From assembly GCF_002999235.1 (NCBI RefSeq), contig NZ_CP027236.1, forward strand, positions 1,798,001 to 1,862,000: a DNA stretch of 64,000 bases, read 5' to 3'. The stretch comes from Actinomyces sp. oral taxon 897. Its GTDB lineage: Bacteria > Actinomycetota > Actinomycetes > Actinomycetales > Actinomycetaceae. Shown piece after piece: positions 12,005-19,429 of this stretch. Below the pieces are notes generated by a model. It was not told the DNA's origin. It worked only from the letters and a program-made list of their open reading frames with translations, and made no database searches. A program made the position numbers and the translations under genes. The number at the start of each line of letters is the position of its first letter. The first letter of the stretch is position 1.

Positions 12005-12329
12005 GAGGAACTCCCACGGGAAGGGGCGTTGACGCCCGGAGGACGGGGCGCCCATCGCAGGAGGTGGTCAGTGGCACACCAACGCATACACATACACTCA
12101 TGCGAATGGACGTCTGGCACTGTACCCCATGGAGCCGCCGGACGCGCGCACCGTCTTACCCTGTGGTCACACGGTTCCCCGCCAGCCCGGCGACGCACAG
12201 CGTTTACGCAGGTCAGAATACTTTCATTAGCTGCTGTGAAGAGAGCGGTCCGAACCCTAAGGTCCCGGTGACAGGTGTGGAGGGAGGCTTCCTGGGCGTG
12301 GTGGTGGACTGTGTTCCAGGTAGCGGGCT
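12005..12329. other. Upstream region of the second oligopeptide operon
   Basis: No gene is visible. It should carry the operon promoter; the stretch around 12215-12235 is relatively AT-rich, but no convincing -35/-10 pair was found. A CA-rich run (ACGCATACACATACACTCATG) lies near 12080. Confidence 0.4.
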
Positions 12330-12430
12330 GGGTTTTAAGTGGTAAATTTATTTTTAGGTAATGGGTCTGGGTTTTAGATAGTAGGTTGTGCTTTAGATGA
12401 TAGACTGGGTTTTAGACGGCAGCGTCCTGG
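12330..12430. repeat. Tandem array, five copies, 19-20 bp period
   Basis: Five degenerate copies of a unit like GGTTTTAGATAGTAGG start their TTTTA core at 12333, 12352, 12372, 12391 and 12410. The array is strikingly T-rich and lies between the 3' end of the monooxygenase gene and the upstream region of the peptide operon. The spacing of about two helical turns would place all copies on one face of DNA. Confidence 0.7.
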
Positions 12431-12472
12431 GCCTTACCAGGCGCCCTGGGCCCCAGGCGGTGAGCCCAGGTC

Positions 12473-13663
12473 TTACCAGGCGGCGGCCAGCAGCTCGTAG
12501 GAGCGACGTCGTAGCAGCGGGTCGTGCACGGTGGTCACCACGAGGAGCTCGTCCAGGTCCCAGCGACGCACCAGGGCCCGCAGCCGGGGAACCACCTCCT
12601 GGGGAGCGCCCACGAAGGACAACGCCATGGAGGACTCCACCGCGCGCTCCCGCCCCGGCACCAGGGCGCGCCACGCCTCCAGGTCCGACGTCGGCGGGTC
12701 CAGGGGTCCGGGACGCCCACCGACGACCCGCGCCGCGGCGGTCATGGCGGTCGTGAAAAGACGCTGCGCCTCCTGGCACGTGGGGGCCAGGACGACATTG
12801 ACGGCCGCGGCGACCCGGGGCCGGACCGGCTGGGGGGCGTCGGCCAGGACCGAGCGGTAGGTGGTCATGGCGGCCTCGGCCTGGGAGGGGGCGAAGTGCG
12901 AGGCGACGGCAAAGGGCAGCCGCATCTCACCGGCCACCCGCGCCCCGGTCACCGAGGATCCCAGGATCCAGGTCTGGGGGCTGGTGCCCTCCCCGGGGAG
13001 GGCGCGTACCACGGTCGGCTCCGGACAGGCCGGGGGCAGAGAGGAGGTCTGCGGTTTGTCCTGCTTGTCTGCCTGTGGGTCGATTTGCTGGTTGGACGGC
13101 GCATTAGCCCGTAAATGGGTCCGTCTGTCTACCTGTGGATTGGTTTGTGAGCCCTTCTGCTCCCCACCGGCTGACGGGGCAGGTCGCGCGGGTCGGAGGG
13201 AGCCGGGGACGGCGGCGTCGGCGTCGGGCCCGGGGCCGAGGTAGCCCAGGATCTCACGGACCTCGTCGGCGAAACGACGGGGGTCGGCGGACCGCCGCCG
13301 CAGGGCGCGGGCGGTGACGGCGTCGGTGCCGGGGGCGCGCCCCAGGCCCAGGGCAACGCGGCCCGGGTAGAGCAGGGCCAGGGTCCCCACCTGCTCGGCG
13401 ACGACCAGGGGGGCGTGGTTAGGGAGCATAATGCCGCCGCTGGCGACGCCGATCCGCTCGGTGGCGGCCAGGACCTGCCCCATGAGGATGGTCGTGGCAC
13501 TGGCCAGGTAGGTGGTGGAGCCGTGGTGCTCGCCGAGCCAGTAGCGCGTGTACCCCGCGGCGTCGGCGGTGCGTGCCAGGGCGACCATGTCACCCAGGGC
13601 CTGGGCGCGGCTGCGACCGGCGGGGACAGGGACGAGGTCCATGACGGACAGGGCGACGCTCAT
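12473..13663 (-). CDS. Luciferase-like (LLM class) flavin-dependent oxidoreductase with an inserted repeat segment
   Basis: A 396-residue LLM-class protein of the MsnO8-like group: LSVMDLVPV at the start, WLGEHHG near residue 43, SGGIMLPNHAPLVVAEQ near 75 and PGRVALGLGRAPGTD near 100 are the usual family signatures of an FMNH2-dependent monooxygenase or oxidoreductase. The substrate is unknown. Residues ~146-216 are a polar Gln/Pro/Asp-rich segment absent from normal family members, which are about 330 residues. The DNA below it contains a 60-bp-spaced direct repeat and is less GC-rich than the flanks, pointing to a repeat that entered the gene in frame. It probably loops out of the barrel. 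The neighbours do not suggest an operon. Confidence 0.88.
   Translation of the reverse strand: MSVALSVMDLVPVPAGRSRAQALGDMVALARTADAAGYTRYWLGEHHGSTTYLASATTILMGQVLAATERIGVASGGIMLPNHAPLVVAEQVGTLALLYPGRVALGLGRAPGTDAVTARALRRRSADPRRFADEVREILGYLGPGPDADAAVPGSLRPARPAPSAGGEQKGSQTNPQVDRRTHLRANAPSNQQIDPQADKQDKPQTSSLPPACPEPTVVRALPGEGTSPQTWILGSSVTGARVAGEMRLPFAVASHFAPSQAEAAMTTYRSVLADAPQPVRPRVAAAVNVVLAPTCQEAQRLFTTAMTAAARVVGGRPGPLDPPTSDLEAWRALVPGRERAVESSMALSFVGAPQEVVPRLRALVRRWDLDELLVVTTVHDPLLRRRSYELLAAAW
13067..13148. repeat. 60-bp-spaced direct repeat inside the monooxygenase gene
   Basis: TGTCTGCCTGTGGGTCGATT at 13067 recurs as TGTCTACCTGTGGATTGGTT at 13127, exactly 60 bp on. The pair lies in the in-frame insertion and keeps the frame open. 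Confidence 0.65.
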
Positions 13664-13708
13664 GGTCGCAGCCTACGGCTCCCGCAGGATCACCGGTGCC
13701 AGTACCGA

Positions 13709-14025
13709 CGTAACAGTTCCAACCGCCCTTACGCGGACGGCCCGGACTGTCCTACACCACCAGGGGCTTGCTGCCGAAACCACCTTTGCGCGGAGGGCCC
13801 GGACGAGCGCCCCCGACCTCGTCAGGCCCGTCTCCTGGCCGCTCCGTGGGACGGCCCGGACGAGGAGCAGCCGCCGGCCACCGTCGCGAGTCCCGGCCGT
13901 CCCGGCGCGGAGAGCCCTGGCAGCGCGGAGGGACGGCTCGAACCCACCTTGTGCGGACAAGCCTGGTGTGTGCGCACACCCTCAGGGGCGGCAGGACTCG
14001 AACCCACCTTGTTCGGACGAGCCCT
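13709..14025. repeat. Degenerate tandem array, about six copies, 57-60 bp period
   Basis: This fills most of the 578-bp gap between the monooxygenase and bioY genes, where no gene is seen. A core like CGGACGGCCCGGACGAG recurs near 13733, 13790 and 13847, with weaker forms near 13907. Two well-preserved copies, CGAACCCACCTTGTGCGGAC at 13939 and CGAACCCACCTTGTTCGGAC at 13999, are exactly 60 bp apart. Each good copy can form a small hairpin (CTTGT/ACAAG). Confidence 0.6.
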
Positions 14026-14241
14026 CACAGGAGTGCTGCCGCGTCACCCGGGTAGATGACACGGCAGCGTCGGGGAGCGGGGACCGGGATGGGGCGGGGT
14101 CTTGGGACCGGCACCGTGGGTGCCCCGGAGCCTCAGCGGGTGCGGGCCACAGGCCGACGGGACGTCGGAGGACCGGTGGGGTCGGTGCGTCCGGGCGGTC
14201 CTGACCTCCTGGAGCTGAGGCGGGCGCGACCGCGCGGGGGC

Positions 14242-14802
14242 CTAGGCATGACGGGAGGGCAGGATCGTGGCGGCCAGGGACTTGCAGATGTCGCCCACCA
14301 GGAAGGGGACGGCACCCAGGGTGAAGGCCGCGCCCAGGGTCAGGCCCTTGGCGTAGGCGAGCCACAGGACGCCGGGCACGTAGACGGCCACGGAGGCCAG
14401 GAGCATGAGCCCCAGGCGGACGGGCAGGCGGCGGCCCGGGGCGGTAGCGGTCCCCGCCACGACGGCGACCAGGACGTAGCCCAGGACGTAGCCGAAGGTG
14501 GCGGTCACCCCGCTGGTCCAGCCGTGGAGCACCGGGGCGCCAGCGGCGGCCAGTCCCGCCAGGAGCAGGGCGGAGGCCGCTCCGCGCCGGGAGCCCAGAA
14601 GGCCGCCGACGCCGAGGACCGCGAGGGTTCCCAGGGTGACCGGGACAGGCGTAAAGGGCAGGGGGACCGCGAGCTGGCCCAGGAGGGCGATCGCAGCGGT
14701 TCCGGCTGCCACCAGGACGGCGTCGCGCCCCAGAGCTCGGACGCGCAGGGCGGCGCGAGAAGGAGCGGCCGCAGCGACCTCGTTGAGGGGATGTGTCGTC
14801 AT
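14242..14802 (-). CDS. bioY: BioY biotin transporter S-component
   Basis: A 186-residue integral membrane protein with about six hydrophobic segments. The hallmark QLAVPLPFTPVPVTLGTLAV and GGLLGSRRGA near residues 45-75 identify BioY, the substrate-binding subunit of the ECF biotin transporter. No EcfA/EcfT genes are adjacent, so it either uses a shared energising module encoded elsewhere or works alone, as some BioY proteins do. The start ATG at 14800-14802 gives the standard length. A perfect palindrome lies 30 nt upstream and may control it. Confidence 0.93.
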   Translation of the reverse strand: MTTHPLNEVAAAAPSRAALRVRALGRDAVLVAAGTAAIALLGQLAVPLPFTPVPVTLGTLAVLGVGGLLGSRRGAASALLLAGLAAAGAPVLHGWTSGVTATFGYVLGYVLVAVVAGTATAPGRRLPVRLGLMLLASVAVYVPGVLWLAYAKGLTLGAAFTLGAVPFLVGDICKSLAATILPSRHA

Positions 14803-14831
14803 GCACTCACCATAGACAGACAGCGTGCGTT

Positions 14832-14845
14832 ACCGGAACTCCGGT
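14832..14845. promoter_or_regulatory. Palindromic operator candidate upstream of bioY
   Basis: ACCGGA-AC-TCCGGT is a perfect inverted repeat with a 2-bp centre, 30 bp upstream of the bioY start and within the divergent bioY/Nudix promoter region. A biotin-responsive repressor site is a reasonable guess, but the motif matches no operator I can name. Confidence 0.4.
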
Positions 14846-14862
14846 TCTCCCCCGTGATAAGG

Positions 14863-14910
14863 GCGTTATTTTGTGCCTTTCCTCTAACCTATAGGGTTCT
14901 TTCACGAGAA
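14863..14910 (+). promoter_or_regulatory. Plus-strand promoter-like segment
   Basis: An AT-richer stretch with TTATTT, then 18 bp, then TATAGG lies about 20 bp before the small gene at 14921. The spacing is right for a sigma-70-type promoter, but the boxes are imperfect. Confidence 0.35.
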
Positions 14911-14920
14911 CCAGGAGACT

Positions 14921-15208
14921 ATGAGGCGCGGCCTCAGGGCGGACGCCTGTGCCGCATACGGCCCGGACACCAGGACGTCCCGGACCGGGTCCTGGCTCCC
15001 ATGGCGGGCGGGCCTGGCCACAGCCTGGACTACCGTCAGACCCTCACCGGCTGGCTCCCCCGTACCGGGCGAGGCTGGCCCTCGGGACCCGGTCGAGACC
15101 CAGCTGGTGCGGGGCTCCCCCGTACCGGGCGGGGCCAGGCGCCCCGGACTGCAGAGGGTAACCGCCGAGGCGGATGTGCAGGGGCGCGGGCTAGAGTCGG
15201 CCTCGTGA
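14921..15208 (+). CDS. Small hypothetical protein translationally coupled to the Nudix gene
   Basis: A 95-residue frame with an AGGAG five bases before its ATG and a promoter-like segment upstream. Its TGA overlaps the GTG start of the Nudix gene (GTGA). The protein is rich in Pro, Gly and Arg and resembles no family I recognise; residues ~45-75 are encoded by a 60-bp-spaced direct repeat that gives GSPVPG twice. It may be a genuine small protein or a leader peptide whose translation feeds ribosomes into the Nudix gene. The repeat-derived content makes a real function doubtful. Confidence 0.4.
   Translation: MRRGLRADACAAYGPDTRTSRTGSWLPWRAGLATAWTTVRPSPAGSPVPGEAGPRDPVETQLVRGSPVPGGARRPGLQRVTAEADVQGRGLESAS
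15053..15140. repeat. 60-bp-spaced direct repeat
   Basis: GGCTCCCCCGTACCGGGCG occurs at 15053 and again at 15113, exactly 60 bp apart. The core CCCG-TAC-CGGG can fold back on itself. Confidence 0.7.
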
Positions 15209-15900
15209 GCGTGCACTCCTTCTCCCTGGTCCCCGCCGCCTACGTCCTCCTGCTGCGCCAGGCACCTGGCAGGGCCAGCGACCCGGCACCTGCTACAGCT
15301 GCCATCGCGCTCGCAGGCACCTCCCGACCCAGGCCCGGCGTCCCGGCGCCCACCGCTGGCACGGTCCCGGCGCCCTCTGCCGGTACGGTCCCGCCCGGTA
15401 CCGCCGCGCCCCGCTCCCCCGGCTCCTCGGCCGCGGGCACCGAGGTCCTCCTCCAGCTGCGCCGGAACACGGGGTACATGGACGGCTACTGGGCCACAGG
15501 GGCGGCCGGGCACGTCGAGAGCGGTGAGTCCGTGCTCCAGGCCGCCTGCCGGGAGGCCCGCGAGGAGGTCGGCGTCGTCCTGACCCCGGAGGACCTGTCT
15601 ACGCTGACGGCTATGCACCGCTCCAACGACGTCGGCGGCGCCGCCGTCGAGCAGCGGGTCGACTTCTTCTTCACCGCCCGCACCTGGCAGGGGACCCCCA
15701 CCGTCCAGGAGCACGAGAAGGACGCCGGGCTCGGCTGGTTCTCCCTCACCGACCTGCCCGCCCTCGTCCCGGCGCACGAGCGCGCGGTCCTGACCTGGCT
15801 GGCCAGGGCGCTCGACGGCGGGGAGGCGGTCCCGGCAATCACCACCTTCGGCTTCACCCCGGGCCAGGACGTCGCCCACTACGGGGTGGCCCGGCACTGA
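15205..15900 (+). CDS. Nudix hydrolase with a Pro/Ala-rich insertion
   Basis: A 231-residue Nudix-fold hydrolase. The Nudix box G-x5-E-x7-REAREEVGV spans residues 102-124 and supplies the metal-binding Glu residues. The first strand (PAAYVLLLRQ, residues 10-19) is separated from its normal continuation (VLLQLRRNTGYMDGYW, from 81) by about 60 low-complexity residues such as AGTVPAPSAGTVPPG; in relatives these strands are nearly contiguous. The GTG at 15205 is preferred because it overlaps the stop of the preceding small gene and gives the expected first strand. The substrate is uncertain; the family hydrolyses nucleoside diphosphate derivatives. Confidence 0.85.
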   Translation: MSVHSFSLVPAAYVLLLRQAPGRASDPAPATAAIALAGTSRPRPGVPAPTAGTVPAPSAGTVPPGTAAPRSPGSSAAGTEVLLQLRRNTGYMDGYWATGAAGHVESGESVLQAACREAREEVGVVLTPEDLSTLTAMHRSNDVGGAAVEQRVDFFFTARTWQGTPTVQEHEKDAGLGWFSLTDLPALVPAHERAVLTWLARALDGGEAVPAITTFGFTPGQDVAHYGVARH

Positions 15901-16063
15901 GCGTCCGCAGCGTCCTGGGCCGGGTCGGCGCTTCCGGCGGGCCTGACCCACGCCCCGCCCCACTGCGCGCCAGCGTCCGCCGCGCCACGCAGCTCTAGCC
16001 CCCACCCGTCCTGTGGGCGCCCCTTCTGGTCCTCCTCGTGGTAGCCGCTGGCTTCGTCGGCCC

Positions 16064-16160
16064 CATCGGCTCCGCGAGCGCCCCGGGACTGGGTGACGTG
16101 CCCGTCAGAGTGGGTGATGGCCGTCTCATCGGCTCCGCGAGCGCCCCGGGACTGGGTGGT
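16064..16160. repeat. Perfect 32-bp direct repeat, 63 bp apart
   Basis: A 32-bp sequence beginning CATCGGCTCCGCGAGCG is present identically at 16064 and 16127. It lies in the 830-bp gap between the Nudix and patatin-like genes. That gap holds no recognisable gene and also contains the MITE-like element and the 22-bp array listed next. Confidence 0.85.
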
Positions 16161-16376
16161 CGGCCCAGCTCGTAATTCACAAGGTCGCTCCGGCACCCTG
16201 AGGCCGGGCGGGAACGCCTGGCCCACACGAACGGTCACGCAGCCCACTCCCCAGGCACCCCGGGGCCGGGCGCCATCGTGGGACCCGTCCCTGGGCACCA
16301 TGCCCCGCCGCCAGCCCGCCCCGCAGGGCCCGCAGGAAGAGTTATCTAGGGATCTGGCCAGTCGAACGCCTGGTTT

Positions 16377-16508
16377 TGTCGCAATCTGAGGATCAGAGAC
16401 GGAGCCACCCCGACCGCAGCTTTGTCTGCTTAATGTCTGCGCAGGTCAGGAGCTTGGTTGCTGGCGTCGGGGAGGATGCCACCGTCTCTGATCCTCAAGA
16501 TTGCGACA
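16377..16508. mobile_element. MITE-like element, copy 1
   Basis: Starts TGTCGCAATCTGAGGATCAG and ends with its reverse complement (one extra A in the right arm), giving terminal inverted repeats of about 21 bp around a 90-bp non-coding core. The core contains TGTCTGCGCAGGTCA, shared with the other copies at 29.2, 52.8 and 61.0 kb. It encodes no transposase. Similarity to the other copies continues about 50 bp beyond the right arm (GCAGCAGACGGACG). Confidence 0.75.
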
Positions 16509-16607
16509 CGAGCAGGATCCAGGGCAGCAGACGGACGAAAAATTAGTCACACAATCGCATAATCCGCACGCTTTGTGCCGGGAGTCCTCGTGGACGTCAG
16601 ACATCCC

Positions 16608-16681
16608 CGTTCTCACGGCAAACAAGTACCGTTCTCACGGCAAATAAGTACCGTTCTCGCGAAGAATAAGTACCGTTCTCG
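16608..16681. repeat. 22-bp tandem array, four copies (GTGAGAACGGTACTT family)
   Basis: CGTTCTC starts at 16608, 16630, 16652 and 16674, an exact 22-bp period. The unit reads CCGTTCTCACGGCAAACAAGTA with small changes. The same family occurs at 24.7, 62.2 and 63.6 kb. It lies about 50 bp past the 3' end of the patatin-like gene. Confidence 0.85.
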
Positions 16682-16733
16682 CGGAAGAGGGGCGGACACG
16701 CGCAGCGGACGGCGCCGCACGGCCAGACCTGCC

Positions 16734-17738
16734 TCACCCCTCCAGGAACCCCAGGATCCGGGGCAGCTCACGACGCGCCTGGACCATCCCGGCCTCATAG
16801 GCGGACACGAGCCGGTCATAGCGCAGCTCACCGTTCTCAATCCCCATGCGGTCAGGCTGGAAGAGGTAGACGCTGCCTGAGCGGACGCGGTCCTCCAGCT
16901 CCTGCATGGTGGCGTTGTAGCGGGCGGGGCGGGCGATAATCGCGTCGGCCACCAGGGGCTGACGACGGAACGCCTGACGGTACAGGAGTGAACGCACCTC
17001 CTCCTTGTGGTACCCGGGCGGCCTCGTGGTGACCACGAGCATGCGCTCAAAACCATCAGCCTGCGCCGCGTCAGTGGCGAACCCCCCGGTGGGCCCCAGG
17101 GCGCCGTCGTAGTACCGGGCACCGTCAATGGTCACCGGGGGCATGAGCAGCGGCATGGACGCCGAGGCCTGGGCGCGCGGCAGCAGCTTCTCCAGGGTGT
17201 CCAGATCCGACTTGCCCCAGTAGACCTCCTGGCCGGTGTCACCGCAGAAGGCCCCAATGCGGACCTGGGCGGGCGAGGCGGCAAAGACCTCGATATTGAG
17301 GGGGAAGGGCTGACCGGGGTCGGTGGTCTCCTTGTAGAGGTGGTCGGAGTTGAAGTAGCCCCGCCCCTGCACAAAGCTCCCCCAGCCGCCTGCCTGCGGG
17401 TCCAGCGGCATGGACAGGAAGGCCTCACGGGCACGCCACCTGTCCCGGGCGACGAAGTTGACGGTGTGGGTGCCACCAGCACTGATACCGCCGACCCACC
17501 CGAAGTCCAGACCCTCCTCCAGCAGGAGCCGCACCAGGGCCGCGGTGTAGGTGGCGCGCATGCCGCCTCCCTCGAAGACGAGGGCGACGTCGTCAAAACG
17601 CCGTGTCACCGGCGCCGGGACGTGACCAGGGTGCCCGTAGGGGAAGGGGCCGGTGGCGGGCAGGGCCGTTACGGCCGCGTCGGCGGGAGGCGGAGGAGGC
17701 AGGATGGGCTCGACGTCGGGGACTGCGTCACTGGTCAT
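16734..17738 (-). CDS. Patatin-like phospholipase family protein
   Basis: A 334-residue predicted lipid acyl hydrolase. The oxyanion-hole motif GGGMRA is at 57-62, the nucleophile elbow GISAGG puts the catalytic Ser at 86, and the dyad Asp is in YYDGALG at about 211. This spacing fits bacterial RssA/YlaK-like patatin proteins. The first 45 residues are Pro/Ala-rich and disordered-looking, with no signal peptide, so it is probably cytoplasmic or membrane-peripheral. An ATG is chosen at 17736-17738; a GTG three codons upstream is also possible, and neither has a strong ribosome site. Confidence 0.9.
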   Translation of the reverse strand: MTSDAVPDVEPILPPPPPADAAVTALPATGPFPYGHPGHVPAPVTRRFDDVALVFEGGGMRATYTAALVRLLLEEGLDFGWVGGISAGGTHTVNFVARDRWRAREAFLSMPLDPQAGGWGSFVQGRGYFNSDHLYKETTDPGQPFPLNIEVFAASPAQVRIGAFCGDTGQEVYWGKSDLDTLEKLLPRAQASASMPLLMPPVTIDGARYYDGALGPTGGFATDAAQADGFERMLVVTTRPPGYHKEEVRSLLYRQAFRRQPLVADAIIARPARYNATMQELEDRVRSGSVYLFQPDRMGIENGELRYDRLVSAYEAGMVQARRELPRILGFLEG

Positions 17739-17971
17739 GCCACGCACCCTAACGCGCTACCCCTGCATGACGGGGAGTGCGCTTCACTGTACGGGAAACT
17801 TGCGCCCGGCTCGCCGCCGCCGACTAGCCCGCGGGCCACCCCGCCATGCCGACTAGCCCGGCCCGCCCGCCGACCGGCCCAGCCTGCCGGTCGGGCCCTG
17901 GCGCTCACTGGCGGTGAAAGGCCCTCGTCCTCCCCTACCCTCACCGCGCCCTGCGGCGTAGCGTGCCGGAC

Positions 17972-19066
17972 ATGGTCACCCCACGTCTTCTTGAGTCCCT
18001 TCCCCTGCGCGAGCGCATCGCGCGTAACCGCCTGTGGCTGCCGCCCATGTGCACCTACAGCGCCGCCGAGGACGGCGTGGTCACGCCCTGGCACGTCGTC
18101 CACTACGGTGCCCGCGCCGCTGGCGGCTTCGGGACGGTGGTTGTGGAGGCGACGGCGGTGAGCCCGCGGGGACGGCTCTCCCCGCGGGACCTGGGCCTGT
18201 GGGAGGACGCGCAGGTCGCGGGGCATTCCCGCCTGGTCGAGGCGATCCACGCCAGCGGCTCCCTGGCCGGGGTCCAGCTGGGGCACGGGGGCCGCAAGGC
18301 CGGTACTCCCCCGTGGCGCCCGGACGCCGTCGGGGCCCGTCAGGGTACTCTGGCTGGCTGGGACCTGGTGGCGCCCAGCGCCCTGGCCTACCCCGGCCAC
18401 GCCACCCCGCGCGAGCTCGACCTCACCGAGGTGCGGGCCCTGGTGGAGACCTTCGCCCAGGCTGCCGGCCGGGCCGTGGCGGCCGGTTACGACCTGGTCG
18501 AGCTCCACGGCGCCCACGGCTACCTTCTCCACGAGTTCCTCTCACCCCTGTCCAACCACCGTACGGACGCCTACGGTGGGACCACGGCCGGGCGCCGGCG
18601 CCTGGTCCTGGAGGTGGTGGAGGCCGTGCGCGAGGCGGTCGGGGACGCCGTGCTGGGTATCCGCCTGTCCGCCACCGACTGGACCGCGGGCGGGCTCACC
18701 GGGGAGCAGACCGCCGAGCTGGCGCCGCTGCTGGTGGAGGCCGGTGCCGACGTCCTCCACGTCTCCACGGGCGGCAACGTGCCCGCAAAGGTCCCGGTGG
18801 CCCCGGGCTACCAGGTCCCCTTCGCCGCCCGGGTGCGCGACGCCGTCGCCGCCACCGCGACGCCGGTGGTGACGGTCGGGGTCATTAGGAGCGCCACCCA
18901 GGCCGAGCAGATCCTGGTCACTGGGCAGGCCGACGCCGTGGCAGTGGGGCGCCCCGCGCTCCTGGACCCGAGCCTGCCCCTGCGCTGGGCCCGCGACCTC
19001 GGGACGGAGGGCTGGCAGGCCCAGGGGGTGCCGGTCCCCTACTGGCGCGGGGTCTGGGCGTCGTAG
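17972..19066 (+). CDS. NADH:flavin oxidoreductase / old yellow enzyme (YqjM-like)
   Basis: A 364-residue FMN-dependent ene-reductase of the YqjM class. PPMCTYS contains the redox-tuning Cys27 characteristic of that class, and HGAHGYLLHEFLSPLSN near residue 179 supplies the paired His residues that bind substrate. GVIRS near 290 and VGRPALLDP near 320 form the phosphate-binding end of the barrel. A GTG nine bases upstream is an alternative start. The last codons (YWRGVWAS) coincide with the first copy of a repeat array that continues beyond the stop. It is divergent from the patatin-like gene, with a GACCGGC/GCCGGTC hairpin at 17872-17892 in the shared upstream region. Confidence 0.92.
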   Translation: MVTPRLLESLPLRERIARNRLWLPPMCTYSAAEDGVVTPWHVVHYGARAAGGFGTVVVEATAVSPRGRLSPRDLGLWEDAQVAGHSRLVEAIHASGSLAGVQLGHGGRKAGTPPWRPDAVGARQGTLAGWDLVAPSALAYPGHATPRELDLTEVRALVETFAQAAGRAVAAGYDLVELHGAHGYLLHEFLSPLSNHRTDAYGGTTAGRRRLVLEVVEAVREAVGDAVLGIRLSATDWTAGGLTGEQTAELAPLLVEAGADVLHVSTGGNVPAKVPVAPGYQVPFAARVRDAVAATATPVVTVGVIRSATQAEQILVTGQADAVAVGRPALLDPSLPLRWARDLGTEGWQAQGVPVPYWRGVWAS

Positions 19067-19300
19067 GCGATCAGCAGGCCGCCAGCGCTGGCCGGACCGG
19101 CACGGGATCTGGGCGCAGGCGCGCCCCGAACCTAGGTCCTGGCCAGCGGCCACTCCCCTACTGGCATGGGGTCTGGCAGGCAGGGCACGTGCGGCGCCTA
19201 GTCACCCAGCTGGCTCCCTGCTGGCGCAGGGTCTAGCTCACCTGGGCGCCGTCGAGGTCGCGGAGGCGCGCCAATCTCCTACCGGCACGGGATCTGGGCG
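19039..19300. repeat. Degenerate tandem array, five copies, 55-64 bp period
   Basis: Copies of a motif like CTACTGGCGCGGGGTCTGGG begin near 19039, 19094, 19158, 19218 and 19279. The first is the end of the old yellow enzyme gene; the others fill the 363-bp gap to the aminopeptidase gene, which has no other feature. The fourth copy (CCCTGC-TGGC-GCAGGG) makes a perfect 6-bp hairpin. Copies 2 and 5 also share CACGGGATCTGGGCGCAGGC. Confidence 0.7.
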
Positions 19301-19429
19301 CAGGCGCGCCCCAGCGCCCCGCACCTGTCGTCCGGCCCCGGCACGCGCGCCTCAACGCCAGGAGACCAGCGCCCTCCCGGCCAGCGCACGCCGTCTTCCT
19401 AGGCAGGCGCTGGCGCACCTTGTACGGCC

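Noticed and set aside
13985..14015. tRNA-like T-arm on the minus strand (GGTGGGTTCGAGTCC)
   Set aside because: The T-loop form is good, but no matching acceptor 5' strand, D-arm or anticodon arm lies at the right distance; the sequence is one unit of the ~60-bp array.
16377..16508. Treating the 131-bp inverted-repeat elements as transcription terminators
   Set aside because: The arms are separated by about 90 nt of conserved core and are far from several gene ends; the dispersed copies in both orientations fit a mobile or repeated element better.
17872..17892. Hairpin GACCGGC/GCCGGTC as a terminator
   Set aside because: It lies upstream of two divergent genes, so there is no transcript end to serve; an operator role is possible but unsupported.
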